Of a stretch of 41,000 nt of DNA, positions 1-12,291 are shown one piece after another. A program made the translations under genes and the position numbers. How positions within the stretch are numbered: position 1 is the stretch's first letter; each line of letters begins with the position of its first letter. Origin of the DNA: Cryptomeria japonica (Eukaryota; Streptophyta; Pinopsida; Cupressales; Cupressaceae); contig NC_081410.1 of NCBI RefSeq assembly GCF_030272615.1, positions 508,611,942 to 508,652,941 on the forward strand. Direction: 5' to 3'. The notes beneath the pieces were generated by a model. That model did no database searches. It was not told where the DNA came from and worked only from the letters and a program-made list of their open reading frames with translations.

Positions 1-1849
1 CTACTTTGCCTGCAAACACTTTTAGCTTCTGATTGTAACTAGCATTGCTTTCTTCATCGGACCACCGGGTTAGCATTGAAATAGTTATTCCGATGGCTGA
101 TGATATTTTCCAAACTGCGCGTGCACTCCACAAATTTCTTTGATGGGCCCCAGCTCTTGGTCGTCAAGTCACAATGAATAAACACCTCGCATCTTCTAAT
201 CACGCTATAGCGACCACCACTAGATCTTCAGGAACCTGTTTAGTATTTATCTCTTCTAAGTTTCTCTCTTCGTCTATGCCATGGTGTTGCCACATGTCAA
301 CCACTAGTTCACTCATAGGTCCACCTTATCTGCCATCTGGACTACCACTGGACTTGGTTCTTGATCTACTCTCTACTATGTGGCACATTATCATTTGTTC
401 TGAGCCCACCTAGATGGCCATCTCAAATACCACGTGGCCAATCGCTATGCCATAGGGGATAGCCATTGAGCATCTTCATCATGCAGTATAGTGATGACCA
501 TTGATCTTCCCTCAAAATTCTTGATCTTTAACACCTTAGCCTCTCAGCTTTTTCGCACATTCTTTATTGCCAAGTTGTAGAGATAACTGGCGAGCTTCTT
601 TCTATAGCGGTATAGTGATAGCCCTTAGATCTTTCAAACAACCATTGATCTTCTCTCAACTTGCTCAACCTTTAACCCCAATTGATCTTCTCTCTTGTGT
701 CGCGTGTCAACATGTGTCACCCCCAAATTGGCTCCAAAAATCTGCCTGGGCACCACCTGTCTGTCGGGTCTGCCATGTGTCTTGTTCTGTCGGATATCAT
801 TATTTTGGCCAAACTACTCCCTCGACGAGTCATTTACAAGTCTCATCAAACCTGTAGTTTCATCTATTTCTTTATTTATCAGTGGGATTGCTTCTAATTT
901 CTTTGATATACCTTATATCGATGGAACTAAGCCTTCGATGAAACCTTTTCAGGACTCATCGTGGCCAAGGTCTGCTTGATGTTGATGGAACTGAGCCTTA
1001 GGTGAAACCTTTTTAGGATTCATCGTGGCCAAGGTCTGCTTAATGTCATTCATACATGCCATGCAACTAGCCATTGGACCGCCACCTGTCCTTGGTCTTA
1101 TACTCTCTGCCCTGCCACATCATCAGTCACCAGGTCGCGATGATATCAGATGAGCATCTAACCATCATGAAATAGGGACAACTATTGGATCACCGCAATC
1201 TGCGTGCGATCTTTCTTACTTGCTCACTCTTTAAATTCTTCCTACCAGCCAGTCACAAAATTAGGATGCCTTGAGATGTGCGCACATGCGGCATCCACTA
1301 GGTGATGAGACACTTCTTGTCAAAAGCTCGTAAGCTTTGACACTATAGTTATATGTGAATTTACTTTTAAATACAAAAATGCTCCTCTTCGTGACCAATG
1401 TGCCATTAATGTTCTTCATGCCTGGAGACTCAAAATGCTTGGAAGTTCCTCTGGCCTTGTAAAAAATTCTTTGGTGCCCAAGTAAAAACTTTACATAGGC
1501 CGGTTACATTTGCTCTGAGTTTCTTTTGGCCTTTCATTAGCTACGTAGGAAATTTTGTGATACACTTGCCAAAATGAATTTTCTTAAAGGTTTAAATAGG
1601 CCATGCTATTTCACCTACAATGGAGCATAAATATCTCTGTGATCTACAACATGCTGAGCTTAACCCTCATGGGAGCCACATTTTAACCCACATGTTGTCT
1701 TACTTTCCTTTATCTGCACATGAAGCAAACAAGTTAGACATAAAGAGTGCATTTTTTATTTCTCGTTCATGATTTGACCTTTTCAAAATGAATAAATGCA
1801 AGGCTTCATTAGGTCACCAATTTGGCCTGTGCAAAATTTGGTAACAAAA
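1..1849. other. unassigned repetitive DNA, no supportable gene
   Basis: No open frame here resembles a known protein and the longest are under 100 codons. Phrases built around GATAGCCATTGATCTTC recur in diverged form near 207-236, 490-550, 615-685 and 1168-1240. Phrases built around CCACATGTCAACC and CTGCCAT recur near 290-390, 705-785 and 1060-1130. That suggests old, degenerate repeats, possibly the inside of a further LTR. The stretch does not visibly match 8141-10230, the part of the minus-strand 5' LTR it would face if the left LTR copy were complete. Confidence 0.4.
920..1047. repeat. 64-bp tandem duplication (2 copies)
   Basis: Two adjacent 64-bp units, 920-983 and 984-1047, both begin GATGGAAC and share CATCGTGGCCAAGGTCTGCTT. 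I count about 7 mismatches and no length difference. It is a local tandem duplication with no coding role that I can see. Confidence 0.85.
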
Positions 1850-4569
1850 CCAACGAATAATAGCGAGTAGGATGCAAGTGGACATAGGGGCAAAGTGGAC
1901 CCGATAGAGGTCCTACTGCAAGGACATATGTTGCCAAGCCAACCGAGGACCCACACCAACACACCATGGTAAGGAGGGATTAACTAGGGGCTACCATGTG
2001 GAACCAAATGACCCCACACACAACAAAGAATAATTTCGATAGGAGATGAGAGCTCTACAAAGACCAATATTCAGTCTTACCGAACATGAGGGTCACATCG
2101 AAAATATAGAAGCACATCACCAAAGGGATTCACACAAATAGCTCTCAACATGGTTGGGTTGATTGACAGTTGCTAACTAGAATTCAACACACATGAGGAT
2201 AGATGCACACTAGGAAGAGATCCTACCATAGGAACATATGGTTGTTGGTATTTGGTTGAAGATTGCATTGATGAGCTATTGTGTTTTCATTGATGTCAAT
2301 TGTAATGGGTAATGATGTTGTTATGATGTTGTTTTGCAGCTAGTAGGTGAGAAAGTGAAGGAAAGTGGTATTAGTTTAGAAGTAGTGAGATCAACTGGTA
2401 ACCCTACCTATTCATGTGCCAAACCCTAACCGATGGAGCTTGGTGAATCAATTGTATCGATTTATGATAAAATGGTAATTGGTAATGATTATGCCACATA
2501 TGCATGTTGTATGTGATAAGTTTCAAGTGGTTTTTAGTGCATAGAGATAATGGTTTTATCTTGGGAATGAGCGAGTACATTGCATGAAGGGGAAACCACA
2601 TGATGAGTTACATGAATCGATGAAGCAGTGATCAAGGAGCAGTCGAGGTTGTCTTGGACAATGTGTAATGATTGCTATGTAATCCAATGGTCATACTTGA
2701 ACCAATTTGTTTGTAATCTCTATGAGATCTTAGGTTTGTGATGTGTTACCGACCTATTGTTTTGCTTATAAGGTCGATGAGTTGTTTTGTTGTAGTCTTG
2801 GCAATTTTAGTTAAGTGTTAGTGTGATTGATTGCTAAATCAAAAGGGGTATTTGCAGTATGTGTGAAGGCAAATAGGAGCATGAAAAGGATCCAATCAAG
2901 CAGAGTAGTGCTATTTACCAGATCAACAAACCCCATTACTCTTTAACAATTACAATAGTTAAATTCCTTAACTGGGTAAGCTTTAACATGCTTAGTTCTT
3001 TCTAAATCCTCTAACCAGGTGATCCATTAGCTTGGATTTAAAATCCTCTATAGAGGTTACTCCTGATAGGGTATTTCTTCTAACAGGTCATTAGAGTCAA
3101 TCCCTTAACCGGGTGGTCCCTAATAGGATATGTTCCTAACAAGACATTTTGTAAAGCTTTAACAGGCTTGGGTCCTAATAGGGCAAACTTCAGAAGAGTT
3201 TAGAATACTTGTGGGTATTCATCCCCATCGTGGTTTTTCCCATTTGGGTTTCCATGTCAAAAATCATTATGTCAAGTGGTGAATGGTTTTTGTGGTTATG
3301 TTTGATATGGTTAATTTTCTTAACTGTTAAATCCACTTAATTATGTTAAGATGACTGACAATTATCTGAAATGTGCTTTTACTACTATTAGTAAAGTATT
3401 TTGATGTTTTGGTTAAATGGTTTAGGAGTTTTAGATCTGTTATATTGTTATTTTGGTATACCAGTCAACCGGTAAATTGATAGTCCTATTGCAGTTTGTA
3501 GCTTAGTGTTTGAACCAGTTAGTTTAGAGATTGACTTGTGAGATTTTTTTGAGTTTGGTGAAAGTTTAGTCAGTTTTCTATCTATTGATTCACCCCCCCC
3601 TCTCAGTATTTGTCTAGATCCTTATTGATTCATAATATCATCAATACTTCCATGCTATCAGGGGTCCCACTCAAGCAAACCATGGCACATGTGGACCAAT
3701 CAATGCCCACCAATAAGTAATCTGTGAACATGAGGGCGAAGTGGGCACAATAGAGGTCCCACCCAAGGTAAGGTGATGTTGGCCCATCATAAAGGAGTCA
3801 GAAGGAGGATATAATGGTCTTTTCAAAAGTAAAAGTCTTAGCAAAAAGACTCTTTCCACCACACAACCACGGGCCCCACACAAACACACACAGTGCGATA
3901 GGCCAATGGATAGTCACTAGTTGGAGGTCAATGAGCACAAAGGAAAAGTGGGACCTACAAGAGTGATGAGGTCACACTTGGACATGAATGGACCAATGTA
4001 ATATCGCCAGCAAGGATACAAATAGCTACATCACTGAGGGTCCCACAAGGGCTAACCATGGCTACCTATGTCATTGTGACAACTTCGGTGTCACAATCAG
4101 AAACATTTATTGTTAAACCTTATACCAATTGCCAAGAGAGAAATTGGGTCATGCCGACAAACCAACTCTTCTCTAACTAAAACCTTCATCACCAAGACTT
4201 GTATAATATCACATTGAAAACAAGCAGTATTGCCAAGACAAGTAACCCGTCACACCGAAAAAGATTGCATATCGATATAGCCCATAAATGACTACATAGA
4301 TCAAAATGAGTCATAGTGATAGACCAAATCACACCAAAATAGATGAGTTTTCTGAGATAGAAGCACATTCTTACCAAAAAATAGCCAAGCAATACATTTT
4401 TAACATTTCTCAACTTGTAACTTGTACAGATCAAATCCGATGAATTCAACACATCATTAGGTCAATGTAGATTACGATTCCAACACAGAAGCACATGAAT
4501 TTGACATAGTTCACATCATCTTCCATATCATTTGCAACCCAGTCGGTATTAATGAAAACAATACCAACA
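1850..4569 (-). repeat. 3' LTR of the minus-strand copia-type element (partial, interrupted)
   Basis: On the minus strand it starts TGTTGGTATTG directly after the purine tract and aligns to the 5' LTR start TGTTGGCATTG at 11528. Shared plus-strand blocks include GACCCGATAGAGGT, GAACCAAATGACCCCACAC, CACATGTGGACCAATCAATG and AAAAAGATTGCATATCG. The alignment is broken by a 1.4 kb insertion at 2243-3643 and stops near 1850, where AACGAATAATAG still matches AACTAATAAACAATAG of the other copy. The remaining 2 kb or so of the 3.4 kb LTR is not recognisable to the left. Confidence 0.8.
2243..3643 (+). mobile_element. solo LTR of another copia-type family, nested in the 3' LTR
   Basis: This 1401-bp block is present in one LTR copy of the surrounding element and absent from the other. 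It starts TGTTGGTATTTGG and ends near TATCATCA. It carries CATTGATGTCAATTG near the start, GTGGTTTTTCCCATTTGGG about 0.4 kb before the end and TTCACCCCCCCCTCTCAGT near the end. These are features of plant copia LTRs. Flanking pentamers ATGGT (2238-2242) and ATACT (3644-3648) each differ by one base from ATGCT at the uninterrupted site 10603-10607, which fits a decayed 5-bp TSD. No internal domain is present, so LTR-LTR recombination is the likely origin. Confidence 0.75.
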
Positions 4570-4585
4570 ATCTCCCCTTTTGTCA
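4570..4585 (-). other. polypurine tract before the minus-strand 3' LTR
   Basis: On the minus strand the sequence is TGACAAAAGGGGAGAT followed directly by TGTTGG. Purine tracts of the form AAAGGGGGAGAT next to TGTTGG are the usual plus-strand priming site of plant copia elements. It fixes the orientation and the 3' LTR start. Confidence 0.85.
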
Positions 4586-5865
4586 TTTATTTCAACTCTC
4601 AGATTTCTCTCCCACTTTGACAACAATGGCAAAGGGACAACTTCTCTATGATAATTCATCATCTGATATGCTGAAAGACACATATCATTTCTAGAAACAT
4701 CCCACTAGTAAATAGCTTCTCAGTATGTTGTAGAAAACATTACACCTATGACTTGAACTAAGACATAAGGAATTAAAACACTCTTCTTCCCCTGCAGGCT
4801 ATTCATACTAACTCTTCTCTTGTTAACATGATAGGCTTTCTCTGAAAAACACTTCTCTGTTTGGAATAATTTATTTGATTTTCCAATTGTTAAATATAGA
4901 TGAGTCCCCCTCGTATGTATATCTAATTACTGGAGCCATTATTACAATATATGCTAGAAGAGATCAAACATTACAAAAATGAGATACCTAGCCAGTTTCT
5001 TCAGCTCCCTTTCTGGAGATTATCACATGCTCATCTACAACCGTTCCTTTGGAAGAACCATTATTATGATGTATATCCTGAAAATTTATCATATAGATGT
5101 CTACTTAGAGAACCATTATTACAATATATATTGGAAGAGATCCAACATTACAAAAAAAAACTTTGATCAAGTCCACTTAACTTCCCCTATGGTCCACTAC
5201 CAACATATGCATTTTGTTGACCCTGAATGGCAATAACTTGTCTCCCCTTAGGAATAAAAATGAGTAACTACATCTACCCTACTTTCTTCTATTTATCTTC
5301 TTGTTGGTCTCTCTTCTCGACTACACATTTCATACGTTGTTATGCATGCCCTTTCAACACTACTCATTTTTCCTTCATGCCTACTACACCTATTAATCAT
5401 CTTTCAGTCTTTGTTCTTGCAAGCACACTAGAATAGTATCAATTGTTTCATACACACAACTATTGTTTCCATGTGTGAATTCCTTCAATACTTTAGCACT
5501 TGTATTAGTAACCAACTGTATCTATGCAAATGTTTCCACAAACAAGTACCAAAACACAACAAATAGGGAATCCATGACAAAAACTTAATATCCGTCCAGG
5601 GCATAATCTTCAAACTCTCAAATAAATAGGGGACAACCTTTTGTAACACCTGCAACTTCACTAAACATTAATAGAAATACACAAACCTAACCAATTTAAC
5701 ACCAAAGGCTATATGCACATAATCAATCTTCATTCCAAATTTAACTTTTTTTAATTCAAATTTCTTTTATTTGCAATATCCTATCTTTGCACATGTACTT
5801 TTTAAGGATTTTTGGGGATGGAAGACATAATCAATATGTAGATCCCCCTAAGGTCCTGTATCTCT
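4586..5865 (-). other. internal region without recognisable coding
   Basis: This lies between the decayed gag and the PPT, where pol would be expected. I see no RT, integrase or protease motif on the minus strand. Near-repeats are present: ACCATTATTACAATATAT followed by an AGAAGAGATC-type string and ACATTACAAAA occurs at about 4936-4978 (first bases GCC instead of ACC) and 5113-5156. A looser related string lies at 5058-5095. The region could be a deletion remnant or a filler of non-autonomous derivatives. Confidence 0.4.
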
Positions 5866-8066
5866 TTAAGCTTGAGGAGATACCACTTGTGGATGGAATA
5901 CACAATGCTTGCTCATGTCCTTATCTTCTTGTTTCCTTCTCCATACTTGCTCGACTTCTCTCCTTTTCTTAGTTGCAACTTTTGGATCAATGTCATTCTT
6001 CCTCTTGTGTTGGACAACTTTTTCTCTACAATATCTTTTTATGTGGCCTAAATTATTGTAGTTGAAGCATACTATATTCTCATTCAAAAAACAAGTAGGA
6101 GGAATTTTTCTAATCTGATTTGTTCTCCTTCTCCAAACCATACTCATGTGACCAACTGATGGAACAAATAAACTTCTTGACAAACCATAAACTTTAATAT
6201 TCTTGTTCCATGTATATCCCTATCTTATATGACTTCTACTCACTCTTCCATGAAAAATACTTTCTTTTAGATGAGGTCCAAAGTTGTTATACCCTACATT
6301 TTTGTGGAAAGAAGAGATGTAGGGGTTGTTGTATGACTGATAAAACTTACTTCCACATTCATGACTTCTATGACCATATTTGTGGCAGTTATAACAAATT
6401 ATATTTGAATTATTTAGGGTAGATATTGGACTTTTCCTATGATAGATGTGGGTAGATCCATGCATGAATTTATAACTTGACACACTATGTCCATATGTAC
6501 CACATTTCTGACAAACTACATTTTTATTTCTAGAAGCAACAACTTGACCTATCCTAGACCTTTATCTATACTCAATTTCTCTATTCCCATAACCTTTTCA
6601 TGAAAAACAATAACTAGGGAAAAGGAAATTGTGACTTACAAATTTATTTTTTGACAAATGTGGAGATCTTACAGGCATGTTTGCTTCATTTCCTCTTCTT
6701 TTGTGATTGACTTTGGGCTGAAAACTTGTAGTAGTTCTTTCATCTGATCCCTTTTGTCTCCAAACTTATTTAGTCTTGTGAGAAGCAACATATATTGGTC
6801 TTCTTTCGGCATGAGATATCCTAAACTTTGTTCATGTGTCTTTATCCTTGATGAATCCATCTTCATTAAACTTACCTTTTCCTTTTGGATTTGCATGATT
6901 GTTCCTTGCAGTAGCGACACTTTCCTTCCTTGAAGCAACAATTGTGAAATTTTCCCCATTTCCACCATGGTTTGAGAATGCAAAGTTTATCTCTCTTTTT
7001 GATGAATTATCACTTGTAGAACATTGACCAACCTCACATCCTAATCTAGTAGAATCCTTGTTTTTCTTTTGTTGACTCAACATCTTATTCAATACATTGG
7101 TGTTTCCCTATATTTTCTTCTCACCTTGAGATCTTCGTTACAACACTCAAGCTCTTTTGTGAGCCTTTCCACTTCATCTTTCAGCTTCTGACACTCATTT
7201 CCTTTTTGTCTCCACTTCTAGCTCTAACTCCTCACATGTTCTCTTCTTGGCATCAAAATCAGATTTTATTACTTCACACATCCCTTTGGCTTCTTCTAAT
7301 TGTGTTGTCCATATAGTGGCATTCTTGTTGGACTCTTCAAGACGTTTGCTCAGCTGACCACAATTCTCTTGGACTGTCTTCTTATAATTCTTATATTCCT
7401 TCCTAATATTTTTCAAATCTTGAAAGGAACTTACCAATCCACCCTCAAGATCAACTTTAGCTTCAACTTAATCTTCCTTATCGCTATCAAGTGCACATCA
7501 ATTTCCAGATTCAAACCATGATCCTCCCTTTAGGTATGTCTTTCATCATTATTGCCAAATACATCTTGCATTTTGAATTGTGTTACATTTCCATGTCACT
7601 TTGATGTTTTATTCTCATTTTGGGTGTCCTGTGCGATGAGTATTTTGGCTTCCTTTTTATTTGCATTGCAGGTATGATCTAATTTTCTTTTATCATCTAC
7701 ACATTTGTCTGCTCCTTTAATCTTCTTCCTCTCACAATCTAATTCAGCAGTGCTAGGCTCTTCTCCATAGATTGTTGTCAACTTGTCCCATACATTCTTT
7801 GAAGATTTACATTTCTTAACCTTTGAAGTCATTGTATTAGACAACTCGCTAAGAATAGCCTTCTTGGCTATAACATTGCATTTATATTCTCTTTTAGCAT
7901 CAGGATTAGTTGGAGGAGCAAGAAAAGCAGAGTATCCATTCTTGACTGAAATCTAGACATCATACCCTAAGGAGGACAAATAGACTTCCATTCTAGAACT
8001 CCAGATGAAATAGTTTGAACCATCAAACTTTGGAACATTAGCAGAGGATGACTCATATATTACCAT
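5866..8066 (-). pseudogene. decayed copia-type gag with three zinc knuckles
   Basis: The start is ATG at 8066-8064, about 60 bp after the PBS. The N-terminus has the copia Gag pattern (NVPKFDGSNYFIW, then CKSSKNVWDKL near 7780), matching the DUF4219/UBN2-type Gag family. An in-frame TAG lies about 37 codons in, near 7955. A charged coiled-coil part follows (about 7195-7437). Three zinc knuckles follow: at 6475-6513 the pattern is C-x2-C-x4-H with the last Cys replaced by Ser; at 6355-6396 it is complete (CYNCHKYGHRSHEC); at 6028-6069 the second Cys is Tyr (CFNYNNLGHIKRYC). Several frames are used, so frameshifts separate the parts. The role would be capsid/nucleocapsid formation and RNA binding. 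It is not functional as it stands. Confidence 0.75.
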
Positions 8067-8126
8067 TGTGTTCACACACCAAAATATACCAAAGCTAGAG
8101 AAAGCTTATCTAATAAGGAAGCTAGG

Positions 8127-8138
8127 GCTCTAATACCA
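8127..8138 (-). other. primer-binding site (Met-tRNA type)
   Basis: The minus strand reads TGGTATTAGAGC, one base different from TGGTATCAGAGC, the sequence complementary to the 3' end of plant initiator Met-tRNA. It lies two bases inside the 5' LTR end at 8141, the position expected for first-strand priming. Confidence 0.85.
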
Positions 8139-8140
8139 AT

Positions 8141-11100
8141 TGAAGAAAACAAGTGATCACTGAGAGGGGGGTGAATCAGTGATATCCTAAAACTTTTAAT
8201 CTAAAAGGGCATACACAGAAGATAATGAAAATAGATGAAGTGCACACACATATACACACGAGGCATAAAACATAACACAAATATATATGAGGAAAACCCA
8301 AAGTGGGAAAAACCTTAGTGAGAATAGCTGCTAGAGTCTACTACTCCAATATAGTGTCACAATGAAAACTGATTACAATAAGTTTTAGGACACCAACCCA
8401 GGGAACACCAACCCCTAAAGTTTATGAGCACCAACCCTTGAAGTTTTTGGGCACCCACCCAAATGAGCACCAACCCCTACTCTGACCACCCACTCAGAGA
8501 TTACAATGAAGATAAATTAAAAATAAAATTTGTAAACCTATAATTTTTTGTAACATAGTGTTTGACCTCCTCTTCTGCCATGTTGGACTCTTTGCACCCT
8601 GGTCTACTTCATCTCTTCAACTCTCTTTCTTCTCCACTGTATCTTGAGATTGAATTAAATCATTTTTTCCCTATGATCTTAGACTTCAATCTTTGCTATT
8701 TGATCTTTTTTTATCTCTACTCATGTCCTATGATCCCTGCACTCTATCTTCTGCACTGATTACTTTCTCTTCTTTGCCTCTCACAATGTGTATAACACAC
8801 TGTGTTATGCGCCTTTTCTCCACACTCTTTGGTTTTTGATATCCGTTGTCCACTTATCTTACTACTAACTACTTTCTTTGTTCTCTTCTCCTCTACCTTT
8901 GAACTTCTCTTTATCTCCCTTGTACTTCTCACTAATCTTGTACAAGGCTATGACTTTAATGGCTTTGTTTTATGCCCATCTACTACACCATCTTCTCTTC
9001 AACCTCTCACTTTTTCTCTATTGTATATCTTTTGTTTGTACAAGGCTTCTACTTCTACACTTTGCAGCTCATACGACACCTTCCTCTACTATAGAAACAC
9101 CCATACTAATCATTTTTGTTGGCTATCATCTCCACTCCTCAATGATTTTCCCTCCAAATTGGGATAGGTTGTTCTACCTAGACTTTCCTTCCAAAAACTA
9201 CATTCCCCAAAAAAGATTTTCTATTTTTCCTAGTCAGCAATCACACCTTCTTCCTGGCAAATCCTATCATTCACGATATGCAAAATATTTTCCCTCCAAG
9301 GAATTAGTTTAAAAAATGATCTTCTTATCCTCTAACAAATCCCATATGCATATTGATTTGATCCTCTATACATTCTATGCAGTCAACTAGCCATCAGTAA
9401 TAAATATATCCCCTTGGTATCCTTCTGAATTCTAATTGTATTTCTAAACATAGATTACTATATTTAGTAAACTTGGATCTGATTTTCTTCCTCGAGCTCC
9501 AAAAAAAATGTTTTGCAACTGGGTCACCATAAAAATGCTCTTCATCTCCTCTTGGAATAGCTCTGATTGGATGGAAAACAACTTCATTTATTATCACAAT
9601 CTCTCTATGTAATTCTCTTTGTCATTTGGATGCATCATCATTCATTTTGAGAGCTCCATGATATGAAAATCTGCTTATTTGTCTTCTAGTCAATCAAAGT
9701 CAACCCCCTACATGGACCATATGTTTATCTGGCTGCATCCGTGGCATCCAAATCTTCATACAAGTCTTCAAGTCAACCACAGTCAACCCTCTATGTGGAT
9801 AGTTCATCTATCGAGCTGCATACGTGGCATTAAAGTCCTTTCATTTGGTCATATTTTACAGTTCAACAATTTAGCCCAGATGCATCTCCTATCATACCGA
9901 AAAGAACATATCACTATGTCTCCCACGGGCTTGTAAAGGGAAAAAAGTATCTTGTCGATCAATGAGGTTATGCTGAAAAAACAAGCAGCCCCAACAAAAA
10001 CACGTCGCTACACGGGTGGATGAAGGAATGTGAGCCACCAGGATCACATGGAGCAAGATGCTGAAATCACTTCTCTCTCTCTATGAGGCACATTGATTAC
10101 ACATATTTTTCCACGTGGACTAAGGAATGTTGATGTCAAGAGGAATATAGAGTCATCTCGACAAAGGAGGTCATACAAAAAAATAGAATACGAGCCCCAA
10201 GAAATAGGTCACTACCATGGAGAACTAATAAACAATAGCCAATAGGATGCAAGTTGACAGATGAGTGAAGTGGACCCGATAGAGGTTATACTACAGACAC
10301 ATATGCACCACCACGCCAACCGAGGTGTCACACAAACAGACCATGGCAAGTGAGGATCAACGAGGGGTTGCCACGTGGAACCAAATGACCCCACACCACA
10401 CCAAGGAACTATGTCTGTAGGATATGGGAGCTCTACATAGACCAATCTTTGGTCTTGCCAAATAGGAGGGTCACACTGAAAAGATAGAACAATATCACCA
10501 AAGGGCACCACAACATGGCTGGGACAATGGGAAATTGATAGCTAGAAGTCAACACAAATAAGGACGAATGCGGACCTGGAAGAGATCCCACCATAGGAAC
10601 ATATGCTTCCATTTTATCAGGGGTCCCACTTGAGCAAACAGTGACACATGTGGACCAATCAATGCCTACCAACAAATAGCCTTTGAACACAGGGGCAATG
10701 TGGGCCCAACTGAGGTCCTGCCAAAGGAAAGGCAATGTCTATGTAGCATAAAGGAGTCGAAGAGAGGAGATAACAGCCTTTCCGAAATGGCAAGTCTTAC
10801 CGAAAGTAATCTTGTCAGCACACAACCAAGAGCCCAACACAAACAATACACCGTGCGGTAGGATAATGGATAGTCACTAGATGAAGGTCAACGAGGACAA
10901 AGAAAAAATAGGCCCTATGGAGTGATGAGGTCACATCAGTCATAGACGGACCAATGGAATATCACCAACAGGGATACAAATAGCTACATCATTGGGGTTC
11001 CTACAAGGGCTGACCACGATTAGCCTATGTCATTGCGACAACTCTGGTGTCACAATGAAAAAACATTTATTGCTATAGATTTTACTGGTTGCCAAGAGAG

Positions 11101-11528
11101 AAAATGGGTCACGCCGACAGACCAACTCTTGCGGAAATAAAACCTCCTTGACCAAGACCTATGTAATATCACACAAAAACCAAGCAATATTGCTAAGACA
11201 AGGATCTTGTCACACCAAAAAAGATTGCATATCGGTATAGCCCATAAATGATTGCATAGCCTGAAACGAGTCATAGTGATAGACCAAGTCACATCAAAAT
11301 AAATGATGTTGCTGAGATAGAAAGACAACCTTTTCGAAAAATAGCCAAGTAATAGATTTTTAACATTTCTCAACTTGTAACTTAAAGAGATCAAATTTGA
11401 TGAATCGTATACACCATGAAGTCGATGTAGAATATGATTCCAACATAGAAGCACATGAATTTCATACACTTCCATTAGCTTCCATCTCATCTGCAACCCA
11501 GTTGACATCAATGACAACAATGCCAACA
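8141..11528 (-). repeat. 5' LTR of the minus-strand copia-type element (about 3.4 kb)
   Basis: The minus strand starts TGTTGGCATTGTTGTCATTGATG at 11528 and ends CACTTGTTTTCTTCA at 8141, next to the PBS. Near the end it carries TGATTCACCCCCCTCTCAGT (about 8165-8185) and GGTTTTTCCCACTTTGGG (about 8300), both common in plant copia LTRs. The part 10230-11528 is duplicated at 1850-4569. The part 8141-10230 has no second copy in the window, so a nested insertion inside it cannot be excluded. Open frames within it (for example 8802-9312) look like chance. A TCTCTCTCTCT run lies near 10071-10081. Confidence 0.7.
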
Positions 11529-11991
11529 AAAATAATTTAATAAGGGGGGATATTAGGATAGCATTTCATATTACATTATTTAATAATCCACCAATTAGTT
11601 TAAGAAGAAGATATGCAAATTTTTTTAGTTTTATAGTTACAAAAACATATACCACCTATATAAATTATTTTCCATTTCATTAAATAATGCTATCAAGAAT
11701 TTACCTTTCATGTTTCAAATGTCATATTGAGATGGAGGATATTGTCCAAACACATTGTTCTAGTTTCATTAGGAGCTTACTATATGCTATTTTCTATACT
11801 AGACTAGACATCTCCCATATAATGGGATGCTTAAGTTGATTCATAACTAATGTAAGATTAACATATTTGGATATAGTGAAGATGGTATTTGTATATTTGT
11901 TGAGTATTTTTTAGTATCTCATTTCTCATCACAATAATGTTATAAGGGACAAACACTTAGTAAATAGTCATGGATATGTGATTTTAGATAC
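11529..11991. other. AT-rich spacer, nothing recognisable
   Basis: The stretch between the minus-strand LTR boundary and the next element is AT-rich, with no reading frame or repeat that I can support. Its last five bases, GATAC (11987-11991), are the 5' copy of the next element's TSD, so this is the DNA into which that element inserted. Confidence 0.5.
11987..11991. repeat. TSD GATAC, left copy
   Basis: GATAC immediately precedes the 5' LTR and is repeated exactly at 18809-18813 right after the 3' LTR. This shows a single integration event with 5-bp staggered cuts. Confidence 0.9.
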
Positions 11992-12054
11992 TGTTGGAAA
12001 TTGACACTCATAGGATTCATATGTTTCCATTGATGGCAACAAGATTCTATAGAA

Positions 12055-12112
12055 GGCATATACCAATAGATACTAGCATTGGAGGCATACACCGGCAGAT
12101 ACCGACATTGGA
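12055..12112 (+). repeat. 29-bp tandem repeat inside the LTR (2 copies)
   Basis: Units 12055-12083 and 12084-12112 share the GGCATAYACC...GATAC...CATTGGA layout. The same pair exists in the 3' LTR at 17970-17998 and 17999-18027, so the duplication predates this insertion. Further ACCGACATC-type steps follow it. Confidence 0.75.
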
Positions 12113-12291
12113 GTAATCAGGGTCATCACCGACATCAGCATCGACATTCAACACTTTAGTGGAGCCGACATTAGTTTGGGATTCAAAAGGTTTTATTTGT
12201 AAAATCATTTTGTAATTATTGTATAGAGCTGACATTGAATATCTTTTGTAATGTATTTTAAGCCGACATAAGGCATATTGTTTGTAGAGGG

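Larger units (their letters stand above)
1850..11528 (-). mobile_element. minus-strand copia-type LTR retrotransposon, gag only, left end incomplete
   Basis: Read on the minus strand, the order is 5' LTR (11528 to 8141), PBS (8138-8127), decayed gag (8066 to about 5866), about 1.2 kb with no visible pol, PPT (4585-4570) and 3' LTR (from 4569). The two LTR copies align over about 1.3 kb (10230-11528 with 1850-4569 once the inserted solo LTR is removed). The 3' LTR then loses similarity near 1850, so its end is replaced, deleted or outside recognisable homology. No protease, integrase or RT motif appears between gag and PPT, so the copy looks non-autonomous. The TGTTGG start, GGGGAGAT tract and C-rich LTR end resemble the SIRE/Maximus type of copia; that assignment is inference. 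Confidence 0.75.

Noticed and set aside
4929-5236. Possible CRISPR-like or satellite array
   Set aside because: Only two to three imperfect copies with unequal spacing, inside a plant retroelement. There is no array structure.
8802-9312. Plus-strand open frames of 121 and 144 codons
   Set aside because: They lie inside the minus-strand 5' LTR, overlap each other in different frames, are rich in S, F and L from a CT-rich strand, and resemble no family.
10212-11529. Minus-strand open frames of 60-159 codons
   Set aside because: They are within the duplicated LTR. The related copy at 1850-4569 does not keep these frames open, so they are chance.
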